Origin: Deltaproteobacteria bacterium
GTDB taxonomy: Bacteria > Desulfobacterota_D > UBA1144 > Nemesobacterales > UBA2774
Assembly: GCA_029262275.1 (NCBI GenBank)
Contig: JAJCZS010000017.1
Coordinates: forward strand, 1-32,139
Length of the DNA stretch: 32,139 nt
Reading direction: 5' to 3'
Below are positions 25,195 to 32,139 of the stretch, one piece after another. Under the pieces are notes generated by a model. The model was not told where the DNA came from, searched no databases, and saw only the letters and a list, made by a program, of their open reading frames with translations. The translations under genes and the position numbers were made by a program. Every line of letters begins with the position of its first letter. The first letter of the stretch is position 1.

Positions 25195-26079
25195 ATGAAC
25201 GAAGAATTCAGCTATACAAAATCTGGTCATATAGATATTACTAAGAACCGCTCTCCTAGAAAATGGGCCACATCAATATTAATTCTAGTAGGCATAACAA
25301 TATATGTAGCTATTTTTTGGGCACAACTGGCCAAACTCCTCCCACCTCCTTATAACCAGTGGACTTTTATATATGAACCCTTAATAGGACAATGGTGGAT
25401 AGATAACTTTTTTCTAAATCAACCTGAATATAATAGGTTAACCATACTTTGGTATATATTGTGCTTCATTTCCTCAATGGGTATACCCATAATAATTATA
25501 ATATTGAGAGGCAGAAAACTTACTGACTTTGGCTTGGGCATGCTAAACAAACTTGGTATAAGGCTCACAGCTATAGCGATAATAGTTTCAATCCCTTTTG
25601 GCCTATGGATACAACTAGCATCCCCCTACCCTCACAGATTATCAACTATGTATATATTGTCCTTGTTCAATAAGATCCCTGAGCATTTTTTAATACTAGG
25701 AATCCTAGTGGCACTAATGCTTCCGAATAGACGTCTTCCCAATCCAGCATTTTTGGCACCTATCGAAGGCTCCACTGGAAAGAAGATACTACGCTGGCTA
25801 GGAATAGCTCAACCAACTACAATAGATTCGGATAACCGTACACTGGCATGGTTCGGACTAAACTGGACATCATTATTTGCAATCGTAGTGTCTGGCCTCG
25901 TCTTTTATATGTTGCATCTCGGAAGGGCCAATCATGTAGAGGTAGCGCTATCACTCCCAGGTGGGATAGTGGTTGCATATATTACTTTTAGAACGCACTC
26001 AATCTGGCATGCAATCCCTGCACATTGGACGCTTAACCTGGTGCCTATGGCAATATTGCATTTCTATAAGTTCAATTAG
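25195..26079 (+). CDS. CPBP-family glutamic intramembrane protease
   Basis: 294-aa polytopic membrane protein with about eight hydrophobic helices. The three CPBP (Abi/Rce1-type) catalytic motifs can be placed. Glu163 in NKIPEHFLILG corresponds to the EExxxR-type motif, but with a single Glu followed by His. FYMLH gives His241 (FxxxH). HWTLN gives His277 and Asn281 (HxxxN). Relatives process prenylated or membrane proteins, and some cut C-terminal sorting tails (the MrtX/MrtJ group). TATAGT at 25177-25182 gives a short 5' leader. It is convergent with the secreted Cys-rich gene (8-bp overlap) and divergent from tspO. Substrate identity is inference only. Confidence 0.72.
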   Translation: MNEEFSYTKSGHIDITKNRSPRKWATSILILVGITIYVAIFWAQLAKLLPPPYNQWTFIYEPLIGQWWIDNFFLNQPEYNRLTILWYILCFISSMGIPIIIIILRGRKLTDFGLGMLNKLGIRLTAIAIIVSIPFGLWIQLASPYPHRLSTMYILSLFNKIPEHFLILGILVALMLPNRRLPNPAFLAPIEGSTGKKILRWLGIAQPTTIDSDNRTLAWFGLNWTSLFAIVVSGLVFYMLHLGRANHVEVALSLPGGIVVAYITFRTHSIWHAIPAHWTLNLVPMAILHFYKFN

Positions 26080-27016
26080 ACTCCTGGCAGGTATCAGTAG
26101 AGACTGAAGCCCAGTATTCCCTACATAATGGAGGGTAAGGAGCACAGTAATCCGCAATCCCTTCCTTAGGAGCAGGAAATTCAATCAATGAGAAACCAAA
26201 CGCCCCGTGTTTCTCATATTTTTCTTGCATCTCATCTTTAGAAAGCTGTCTTCCCTTAACACACTTCTGTGGTTTGCACAGCTTCTCTGTATGTATTTTG
26301 GTCCCGTTTACAGCATAAGCATCTATATCAAAACATTGGCTAATGCCTTTTTCGTTAGGAAGAAAAAGTATAGCAAGGTCTCTTTTTTTCATTGAGGAAT
26401 GAAAGAAGGATACATCTTTTAATAAGTTTGAATCTAAAACTAACAACAAAGGATAACCTTCTATTTTTGAGTTTACGAAGAAAAGAGAAGTTGCTTTATC
26501 CCATGTTGAAGTCTGGCAGTTGCTTAAATAATAACCAGGCTCACTAAAGTAATAGGAAATATCAATTTCGTCAGGAACGGCGACTAAAGTATTCTGATCC
26601 CCTGTGGTGAACTTAATGCTTTCATCAATGGGCCCTGCAAATCCCGAGCTTGCCTTTACAGAGAAAGTATATTCCTCCAACGGATTTAGATTCTGAGCGG
26701 GCTTAAGAACCATAAAGCCTGCTTCGTAGTTATAAACAGATCTTCTAGACTGATATTTTTTGGTCTTATATTCTATAGATTTCCCGCTGCTATCCGTAAG
26801 TTCCATCTGAAGCTTAGGAGAGTTTGTAGATAAAGACTTAAAGTCTTTAACGATTATTGCAGAATCTATAGGAATAGATCCTGTTTCATTAGGGGGCCAT
26901 ATAATTTCAGGAGCAGGAGGATATTTATCCGGCTCACATGAAATCGCATCTACTTCTGCAAAGAATAGAAATATAAGAACTGAAAAACTAAATAGAATTG
27001 TTTTATTAATATTCAT
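26072..27016 (-). CDS. Secreted Ig-like protein with Cys-rich C-terminus, unknown function
   Basis: 314 aa. A hydrophobic N-terminal signal ends near Val-Asp-Ala (residue 24); AISC27 is also a weak lipobox. The middle (about 30-140) has an Ig-like beta pattern with LNPLEEYTFSVKASSGFAGPID and a TTG-start edge strand. I recognise no family. The C-terminal half contains several Cys residues (for example CFDID, LCKPQKCVKG, DYCAPYPPLCREYW, DTCQESN), so disulfides are likely outside the cytoplasm. It overlaps the convergent CPBP gene by 8 bp at the stops. The D-amino-acid oxidase gene ends 39 nt upstream on the same strand. Confidence 0.7.
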   Translation of the reverse strand: MNINKTILFSFSVLIFLFFAEVDAISCEPDKYPPAPEIIWPPNETGSIPIDSAIIVKDFKSLSTNSPKLQMELTDSSGKSIEYKTKKYQSRRSVYNYEAGFMVLKPAQNLNPLEEYTFSVKASSGFAGPIDESIKFTTGDQNTLVAVPDEIDISYYFSEPGYYLSNCQTSTWDKATSLFFVNSKIEGYPLLLVLDSNLLKDVSFFHSSMKKRDLAILFLPNEKGISQCFDIDAYAVNGTKIHTEKLCKPQKCVKGRQLSKDEMQEKYEKHGAFGFSLIEFPAPKEGIADYCAPYPPLCREYWASVSTDTCQESN

Positions 27017-27055
27017 AAGAATTATTCAGATACCTGCTCTGCATCTTTTTATAAG

Positions 27056-28015
27056 TCAGCGGATACTATCCGCCAATATGACCACCTCTTCGGCACATCC
27101 CCAGGACAGTGTAAATCCAGCCCCTCCATGGCCATAGTTGTGTATGACAGTGCAGTCTGGTGAGATTTGCTCAAGTTCAAGTCTAACTTCAGTCCTTCCA
27201 GGCCTAAGCCCTACTCTACTCCCTAAGACCTCTACTCCTTTTAACCTTGGTTCAAGCACTTCACATTTTCGAAGAATTTCCTCACTTGTTTCTGGATCTA
27301 CTTCAAGATCCCAGTTGTTATCATCTGCGGTGCCTCCCAGGATACAATAAGTTGGGTGCGGTACTACATAGGAAACTGCAAGAGGCCCTTCCTCCTCATT
27401 AACACAATCCTTAAGTCCAGGATTAGTAGTTTTCACAAGCTGCCCTCGAATAGGAAATACTTCTTTATCGTTAAATAGTTTGCCCGCTCCAAGACCCGAG
27501 CAGTTGATAATTAAACCATTATCACCCGAAATCTCCTCTATATTCTCTATCTCGGTATCCAGTTTTGTAATTTTTCCGTCTAATTCTCTAAAATTATTAA
27601 CGAGATGCTCCATATATACTGGAGTTTCTATGCGAGCAATAGGTGCTATATACCCATCTACATATCCAGGCGGTAGTTCATCTTTTCCGACCCTGATGAA
27701 ATCAGATACTGCCGGCTTCCAAAACGGGTCTTCAACTTTATGATCAAAAATTTGAACAAAATTAAAGACTCCAAGTCCAATTCCGGGAATCTTGCATAGC
27801 TCCATATATTTTTTATATGTAAAAGCTGCCCAGGGAAGAACTTTTTCAGGTGGATTTACTCTAAAAGGATACCAATATGCTGTTGCGATATTGGAAGTAG
27901 TATCGGGCGGAATATTAGCCGCCATTATCTCTACTTCATAACCTTCCTCTAATAGTCTTATCCCAGAAGTAAGACCAATTACTCCGCAGCCTAATACGAG
28001 AATTTTGTTTTTCAT
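27056..28015 (-). CDS. D-amino-acid oxidase family FAD-dependent enzyme
   Basis: 319 aa. The N-terminal FAD-binding motif is VLGCGVIGLTSG (residues 7-18). The DAAO-type substrate arginine is likely in GLRPGRTEVRLE (269-280), and the family signature VIHNYGHGGAGFTLSWG is at 290-306. The enzyme oxidatively deaminates D-amino acids (or related amines) to keto acids with hydrogen peroxide. It starts 14 nt after the HugZ-type gene stop, same strand. A link to D-Ala turnover with Ddl elsewhere in the window is possible but not shown. No Shine-Dalgarno sequence is evident. Confidence 0.88.
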   Translation of the reverse strand: MKNKILVLGCGVIGLTSGIRLLEEGYEVEIMAANIPPDTTSNIATAYWYPFRVNPPEKVLPWAAFTYKKYMELCKIPGIGLGVFNFVQIFDHKVEDPFWKPAVSDFIRVGKDELPPGYVDGYIAPIARIETPVYMEHLVNNFRELDGKITKLDTEIENIEEISGDNGLIINCSGLGAGKLFNDKEVFPIRGQLVKTTNPGLKDCVNEEEGPLAVSYVVPHPTYCILGGTADDNNWDLEVDPETSEEILRKCEVLEPRLKGVEVLGSRVGLRPGRTEVRLELEQISPDCTVIHNYGHGGAGFTLSWGCAEEVVILADSIR

Positions 28016-28029
28016 ATTTGTGATCTAAA

Positions 28030-28821
28030 TTAACCGCGCGCTTGTTTAACCATCTCAACTATAACTTTTCTGCATTCTTCTGAATTTTTCACTTCCCTCA
28101 AAAATCCTATCCGTCTGCTGTAGAACTCATCCCCAGCTTTTATTCTCACTTGCATGCCTAATCTGTCAACCGCAGTCATTGATGCTTCCTCGGCATCTAC
28201 TTTTGTAAATTCTTTAGCCAATAGCACTAAAGCTTCTGCGTGATCTTCATTCATATGCTGTATTATTCCAGCTGCTGAGTCGGCAAGAGGGTCTACATTT
28301 GCTTCATAGTAATCAGAGACAGTGACCCAGCCCATAGCTCCAAAGCCGCCCACAAAATATATGTCCTTTATATCCATACGGTAGAATGAGAAATCGTCAA
28401 AATCTACCCAGTAACTTGCGTTTTTATATCGTGATAAGTATAGCTCTCTAACCTCAGAAAGTTCTTTCTCTGAAACTTTGGTAGTCTCTCCCATTAGAGT
28501 AACTCTTGAAGCGTCTAAGGGATCACCACCTGAATCAGTCTGAGAGATAAACAAGCTAGACTTGCCATCTCTAATCAGGTTATGCGTATGCATTGCCATA
28601 GTGCTGATTAAAAAAGTGGGCCGACCTTTTTCATCCAAACCATATGGCATCATTGAGCCAAATGGCCAGTCGGGGTGTTTAGTAGAGAGGGTTGATAGCG
28701 TTCCCATCTGAGTTCGATGTACAAGTGTCCGCACCCGCTCAGCATATGTGGGTTCGGGAATAGCTGGTTCATCTTTTGATGTTGTTGTATAGCCGTGTGA
28801 TCTCGATGCGGGTTTGGTCAT
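28030..28821 (-). CDS. HugZ/PPOX-type FMN-binding split-barrel protein with DUF2470 domain
   Basis: 263 aa. Residues about 25-170 form the split-barrel pyridoxamine-phosphate-oxidase-like domain (TLSTLSTKHPDWPFGSMMPY, TFLISTMAMHTHNL, SRVTLMGET). Residues about 180-260 are DUF2470, starting ADSAAGIIQHMNEDHAEAL with the HMNEDH motif at 189-194. This domain pair occurs in HugZ heme oxygenase-like proteins and in the plant glutamyl-tRNA-reductase-binding protein, so a heme-related role is likely. TATAAT (28827-28832, minus) is 5 nt before the ATG and no Shine-Dalgarno sequence is seen: a candidate leaderless start. It is divergent from obgE. Confidence 0.88.
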   Translation of the reverse strand: MTKPASRSHGYTTTSKDEPAIPEPTYAERVRTLVHRTQMGTLSTLSTKHPDWPFGSMMPYGLDEKGRPTFLISTMAMHTHNLIRDGKSSLFISQTDSGGDPLDASRVTLMGETTKVSEKELSEVRELYLSRYKNASYWVDFDDFSFYRMDIKDIYFVGGFGAMGWVTVSDYYEANVDPLADSAAGIIQHMNEDHAEALVLLAKEFTKVDAEEASMTAVDRLGMQVRIKAGDEFYSRRIGFLREVKNSEECRKVIVEMVKQARG

Positions 28822-28882
28822 GAATTATTATACATAAAATCAGTTCTATCGGGATATTTTAAATAGTTTATACTAGTTGGCC

Positions 28883-29902
28883 ATGGTCAAGTTTATAGAT
28901 GAAGCGAAGATATACATTAAAGCCGGTGATGGTGGAAAAGGCTGTGTAAGCTTTAGAAGGGAAAAGTTTGTCCCAAGGGGCGGCCCTAATGGTGGAGACG
29001 GTGGAAACGGCGGCGATGTGATAATGATAGCTAGACGCAATATGAGCTCTTTGCTTGACCATCGTTACCAACAGCACTATAGAGCGAAACGAGGTGTGCA
29101 CGGCAAAGGCAAAGACCAGCACGGGAAAAATGCTGAAGACCTTCTTATTCCAGTTCCGTTGGGAACAATTGTAAAAAACTTTGAAACTGGAGATTTTTAT
29201 GGTGACCTCACCGAAGACGGCCAAACCCTAGTTGTGGCAAGGGGAGGAAAAGGCGGCAGAGGAAACGCGAGGTTTATCACTCCAACCAATCAAGCACCTA
29301 AAGAAGCTGAACCAGGGATCCCTGGTGAGGAGAAAACACTAAAACTTGAGCTTAAGCTCCTTGCCGATGTGGGGCTGCTTGGATTCCCTAACGCAGGTAA
29401 ATCAACCCTTATTTCTACAATATCTGCTGCAAGACCCAAAATTGCAGACTATCCCTTTACAACCCTTGTTCCTAACCTTGGTGTTGTGAGCTACGGAGAC
29501 GGGGCAACATTTATAATGGCAGACATTCCAGGAATTATTGAGGGCGCTCATGAAGGCACTGGGCTTGGAATACAATTTCTTAGACATATAGAACGCACAA
29601 AAATCCTAGTCCATCTACTGGACCTCTCTCCAATGACTCAGAGAGATCCCACCGAGGACTATGAGAAACTTAATAACGAACTAAAGTCTTATAGCGAAGA
29701 ACTATCTAAAAAAACACAGATAGTTGCACTTAATAAAATTGATATCACTGAAGCAAGAGAAGATTTGGCAAGGATTGAAGAACATTTTCACAATCTCGGA
29801 ATAAAGACTTTCCCTATATCCTCAGCAACAGGAGAAGGAACAAAGGAGCTAATTTGGGAAGTGGTAAGACATCTTGAGAAAATAATTACTGAAGAGATAT
29901 AA
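28883..29902 (+). CDS. obgE: Obg/CgtA GTPase
   Basis: Essential 50S-subunit assembly and stress GTPase. The Obg glycine-rich fold is at about 1-158 (AGDGGKGCVSFRREKFVPRGGPNGGDGG). The G domain has the P-loop GFPNAGKS (167-174), switch I YPFTTLVPNLG (190-200), DIPGI (214-218), NKID and SSATGEG. 339 aa; no long C-terminal extension. ATG 28883 (MVKFIDEA) is chosen over TTG 28877 because it is the conserved N-terminus. TATACT (28869-28874) ends 8 nt before it and no Shine-Dalgarno sequence is present, so it may be leaderless. rplU and rpmA, often beside obgE, are not here. Confidence 0.96.
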   Translation: MVKFIDEAKIYIKAGDGGKGCVSFRREKFVPRGGPNGGDGGNGGDVIMIARRNMSSLLDHRYQQHYRAKRGVHGKGKDQHGKNAEDLLIPVPLGTIVKNFETGDFYGDLTEDGQTLVVARGGKGGRGNARFITPTNQAPKEAEPGIPGEEKTLKLELKLLADVGLLGFPNAGKSTLISTISAARPKIADYPFTTLVPNLGVVSYGDGATFIMADIPGIIEGAHEGTGLGIQFLRHIERTKILVHLLDLSPMTQRDPTEDYEKLNNELKSYSEELSKKTQIVALNKIDITEAREDLARIEEHFHNLGIKTFPISSATGEGTKELIWEVVRHLEKIITEEI

Positions 29903-29940
29903 TTGTAGAAGATATGTCCTTTATAGATTAAACTTATTGT

Positions 29941-30378
29941 ATGAAAAAACTAAGCGGATTATACATTTTGTTTGCTTTGCTTTGTGGCCTTAACTTAATA
30001 AGCTACGCTCAGGAACCAACTCCAACACCTAACCCCGCCAGCTATGACAGTAACCAGATAACACATCCCGAGTGGTTCTTAAAGATTACGGATTGGTCTT
30101 TCTTTGCTCCTGCAAGAGTTGCAATGTTAAGCTCAGTAAAGATTGAAAACACAGCTAGTATTGCATATAAGGATATAAGAATAAGAGTCGTATTCAGCGC
30201 ATCCTCTGGTCCTGCTGTGGGTCAGACTATTGCTACAACAGAATCTATGCTGCCAGTTGTTGTACCACCCAACAGCGCCGATACATACTTAAAAGGCGGC
30301 ATGCCAGTAGGTGCAGGTAGGCAAGGATATAGAGTTTCTGAAATACAGGTACTTACTGCTACACCTATTACCGACTAA
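29941..30378 (+). CDS. Small secreted hypothetical protein
   Basis: 145 aa. The signal peptide ends at Ser-Tyr-Ala (residue 23), then a Pro/Thr-rich spacer (PTPTPNP). The core resembles an FxLYD-like beta domain (VKIENTASIAYKDIRIRVVF, VVPPNSADTYLKG), but I do not claim a family. TAAACT at 29929-29934 ends 6 nt before the ATG, and no Shine-Dalgarno sequence is visible. First of a run of plus-strand genes after obgE, three of the four with signal peptides. No function is assigned. Confidence 0.72.
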   Translation: MKKLSGLYILFALLCGLNLISYAQEPTPTPNPASYDSNQITHPEWFLKITDWSFFAPARVAMLSSVKIENTASIAYKDIRIRVVFSASSGPAVGQTIATTESMLPVVVPPNSADTYLKGGMPVGAGRQGYRVSEIQVLTATPITD

Positions 30379-30417
30379 ACTCAGTTTATAAAGTATGAAA
30401 TCAAATTAATGGAGAAA

Positions 30418-30969
30418 ATGGTGAAACAAATATTAAGAAGAGCTTTATTCCTACAAATAACTATATCTGTTTTGTTTATTCTAGCACCGCTATCAATAGC
30501 TCAATATGGCAATCCAGGACCGCCACCTGCTCCCGATACACCAAGAGCAGAGGATCCTAGAGAAATTGAAGCATATGATCCGGCATTTGCGCCCAACCCT
30601 GTATTGGATGCACCAGACCCGGCTCTAAGCCAAGATAGCGTTATATCCGAGCCTGAATCGTTTAATATGGACCCAGGTCCCGGAGGAATCACAACAGAGC
30701 GTGAAGACGTAGATTTGCCACCAGGTGGGATAGTTACAGAACCTGAGTCTATGGTAGAGCAACCAGAGGGACTTGTTGAAGGTGACCCTTTAGTGCGTGA
30801 GCCTCAAGGTTTGATTGAGCAGGGAGCACCCTTAGTTGAACAACCAGACCCACTGGTGCGTCAACCTCCTCCTCTTGCAGAGCAACCCGACCCACTTGTA
30901 GAACAGCCACCCGCCCTCGTGGAACAGCCAGAGCCTCTAGTACCCGGAGGGGAACCTCATGTAAGGTAG
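30418..30969 (+). CDS. Secreted proline/glutamate-rich heptad-repeat protein
   Basis: 183 aa from ATG 30418 (ATG 30409 and GTG 30421 are possible; GGAG at 30411-30414 favours 30418 or 30421). The signal peptide ends at Ser-Ile-Ala. The rest is low-complexity and Pro/Glu/Asp-rich. From 30751 to 30966 about ten units of roughly seven residues follow, near L-V-E-Q-P-[DPE]-[PAG] (for example LVEQPDP, LVRQPPP, LAEQPDP). This looks like an extended, unstructured cell-surface or periplasmic spacer. No known family is recognised. Confidence 0.75.
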   Translation: MVKQILRRALFLQITISVLFILAPLSIAQYGNPGPPPAPDTPRAEDPREIEAYDPAFAPNPVLDAPDPALSQDSVISEPESFNMDPGPGGITTEREDVDLPPGGIVTEPESMVEQPEGLVEGDPLVREPQGLIEQGAPLVEQPDPLVRQPPPLAEQPDPLVEQPPALVEQPEPLVPGGEPHVR

Positions 30970-31054
30970 TAGAACTGGAGATGTAGATAAATCTAGAAAA
31001 ACGGTTACATTCAGTTAGTTATTCGAGCATTAATTAATAAGGAGGTATTACATA

Positions 31055-31402
31055 TTGTTATTCGACAGAAAGATAGAGTGGAGTGATTCGAAAGAAGAAG
31101 AATGGGAGTTGATAAGATCAAAAGTAGGAAGCGGTCTTGAGCTGCCCCTACCCGATTCAGACCGCTGGTTTAGAGCTACAACAACTGATGATGGAATCTT
31201 AATTGAAACTGCTGAGCTAAATGTAAGGCCTTTGACAGTGCCTCAGCCAATAACCATAGACTTTGAAGAATTTAAAGATGTTGCTGCAAGCTACAACGTC
31301 TTTTTGGGATTTGATGCAAGAACCATGAGCGATGTACATTCAACCAAAGACTCAACACCAAACTTAAGATTCTTCTTTATGCTTATTTACCATTTACTTT
31401 AA
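31055..31402 (+). CDS. Hypothetical protein (115 aa) with TTG start
   Basis: Not recognised. AAGGAGG lies 9 nt before the TTG start at 31055, a strong site that makes the gene believable. There is no signal peptide. The protein is acidic at first (KIEWSDSKEEEWELIRSKVGSG), then beta-like (RWFRATTTDDGILIETAELNVRPL), and ends hydrophobically (LRFFFMLIYHLL). It lies between the heptad protein and the SYLF gene on the same strand. Confidence 0.62.
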   Translation: MLFDRKIEWSDSKEEEWELIRSKVGSGLELPLPDSDRWFRATTTDDGILIETAELNVRPLTVPQPITIDFEEFKDVAASYNVFLGFDARTMSDVHSTKDSTPNLRFFFMLIYHLL

Positions 31403-31628
31403 AGATTTCTTTATTATTAGATTCTCATTCACTGAGAGGAAGTAATGTTTCCAAAAACCTATTTCAGATTAGCATTCCTGAAGGTGTGAGGCTAGAGTAT
31501 CACATATACTTTGGCTTCCATACCTAAAGGTCTATGGAATCCGCGAATATGGTCTTAACAATATCTTAATCATTCCTTAACTTTAGTAGTCTACTTTAGA
31601 CCAGAGACTAATATCGGCGGAGCTTAAA

Positions 31629-32139
31629 ATGAAAAATAATTCTAACATCTTTTCATCAGCCATAGTATTCATACTATTTACAGTGCTAGCGACTATATCA
31701 TATGCACAAACTGAAGGTTTCAACGTAAAAACACCTATAGAAAAGATTGCCGACTCAGCCACAAAATTTCTAAATCAAATTGTTAGCGATTCAAAGAAGC
31801 ACCCTACAACATCTATACCTATGGACACCCTTTGCAGTTCGAAATGTTTCCTAGTTATTCCTGAGATAGAAATGATAGAAAGCCGAGGAGATTTTGCTGG
31901 CACGGGGCTCATGTCATGCCAAACACCAAACCGTGATAGTTTCTCAGAACCGCTTTACTATAGTGTAACAAATTTAAAGAGTTTCAAGGAAAGTGGCGGC
32001 GGAATAGTAATACTGGCTACTAGCACTGATGCAATGAATACTTTACTTGGCGATAATGTCCATCTAACTTCTGAAATTTCAGGTACTGGCATAGTAGGAA
32101 AAACCTCTGAAGGAGAGAGTAAACCCTTTGTAGGTTATG
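31629..32139 (+). CDS. SYLF/Ysc84-domain exported protein, cut by the window end
   Basis: Partial: 170 codons visible, open at 32139. ATG at 31629 is preceded by GGAG. The signal peptide ends at Ser-Tyr-Ala (residue 26). The SYLF (DUF500) pattern follows: a helix IEKIADSATKFLNQIV, then LCSSKCFLVIPEIEM, GDFAGTGLMSCQT, a GGG turn with IVILATSTDAMNTLL, and LTSEISGTGIVGK. SYLF domains bind phosphoinositides or lipids in eukaryotes; bacterial members are exported and poorly known. The -10/-35 upstream is not clear. Confidence 0.8.
   Translation, partial: MKNNSNIFSSAIVFILFTVLATISYAQTEGFNVKTPIEKIADSATKFLNQIVSDSKKHPTTSIPMDTLCSSKCFLVIPEIEMIESRGDFAGTGLMSCQTPNRDSFSEPLYYSVTNLKSFKESGGGIVILATSTDAMNTLLGDNVHLTSEISGTGIVGKTSEGESKPFVGY

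Noticed and set aside
28868-29224. 118-aa minus-strand frame in obgE
   Set aside because: Antisense shadow of the glycine-rich Obg domain.
30751-30966. Heptad array as a CRISPR-like or DNA-level tandem repeat
   Set aside because: The repeat is at protein level; codons vary and there are no constant spacers.

Overview
The window is ordinary chromosomal DNA of low GC with tightly packed genes. It probably comes from a free-living diderm (Gram-negative-type) bacterium outside the well-studied model groups. The basis is DAP decarboxylase, Ddl and a DUF1460 peptidoglycan amidase, a heme pathway, two F420-type LLM oxidoreductases, a giant DUF11 surface protein with a Gly-Gly-Cys C-terminal sorting tail, and a PUR-domain nucleic-acid-binding protein. 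I cannot name the taxon from sequence alone; a Dadabacteria-like or deltaproteobacterium-like lineage is a guess. I see no phage, transposon, CRISPR or integrase gene.

Layout. 1-1541 (minus strand): tRNA-His and tRNA-Arg, a 94-aa hypothetical protein, and a PPK2 polyphosphate kinase. 1542-6210 (plus): a 559-bp regulatory region with a good promoter and four consecutive hairpins, then a 1355-aa nine-repeat DUF11 protein and a strong terminator. 6386-11244 (minus): tRNA-Pro, an AhpD/CMD-like protein with MsrA (oxidative stress), a membrane protein, an amino-acid permease fused to PTS-EIIA and TrkA-C domains, and Ddl. 11365-16444: acetyl-CoA acetyltransferase (plus), hot-dog thioesterase and LLM oxidoreductase (minus operon), PUR-domain protein (plus), LysA and an HCCA isomerase-like DsbA-family protein (minus). 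16587-23697 (plus): a HemD-HemE fusion, ferrochelatase, an SRPBCC protein, YjbQ, an alpha/beta hydrolase, a DUF1460 amidase coupled to a TPR protein, and a small hypothetical. 23704-28821: mostly minus, with a second LLM oxidoreductase, TspO, a secreted Cys-rich protein, a D-amino-acid oxidase and a HugZ/PPOX-DUF2470 protein. One plus-strand CPBP-type intramembrane protease sits among them. 28883-32139 (plus): Obg GTPase, two small secreted proteins (one with proline-rich heptads), a hypothetical, and a SYLF-domain protein cut by the window end.

How the genes fit together. A tetrapyrrole theme recurs: uroporphyrinogen synthesis and decarboxylation, iron insertion, TspO, and a HugZ-like heme-binding or heme-degrading family member. 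A cell-envelope theme also recurs: Ddl, LysA, DUF1460, D-amino-acid oxidase, the DUF11 protein and several exported proteins. The CPBP protease, with Glu163/His241/His277/Asn281, is a candidate processing enzyme for the Gly-Gly-Cys tail of the DUF11 protein. Many genes without a Shine-Dalgarno sequence have a -10-like hexamer 5-8 nt before the ATG. This suggests widespread leaderless transcripts beside conventional SD-led genes.
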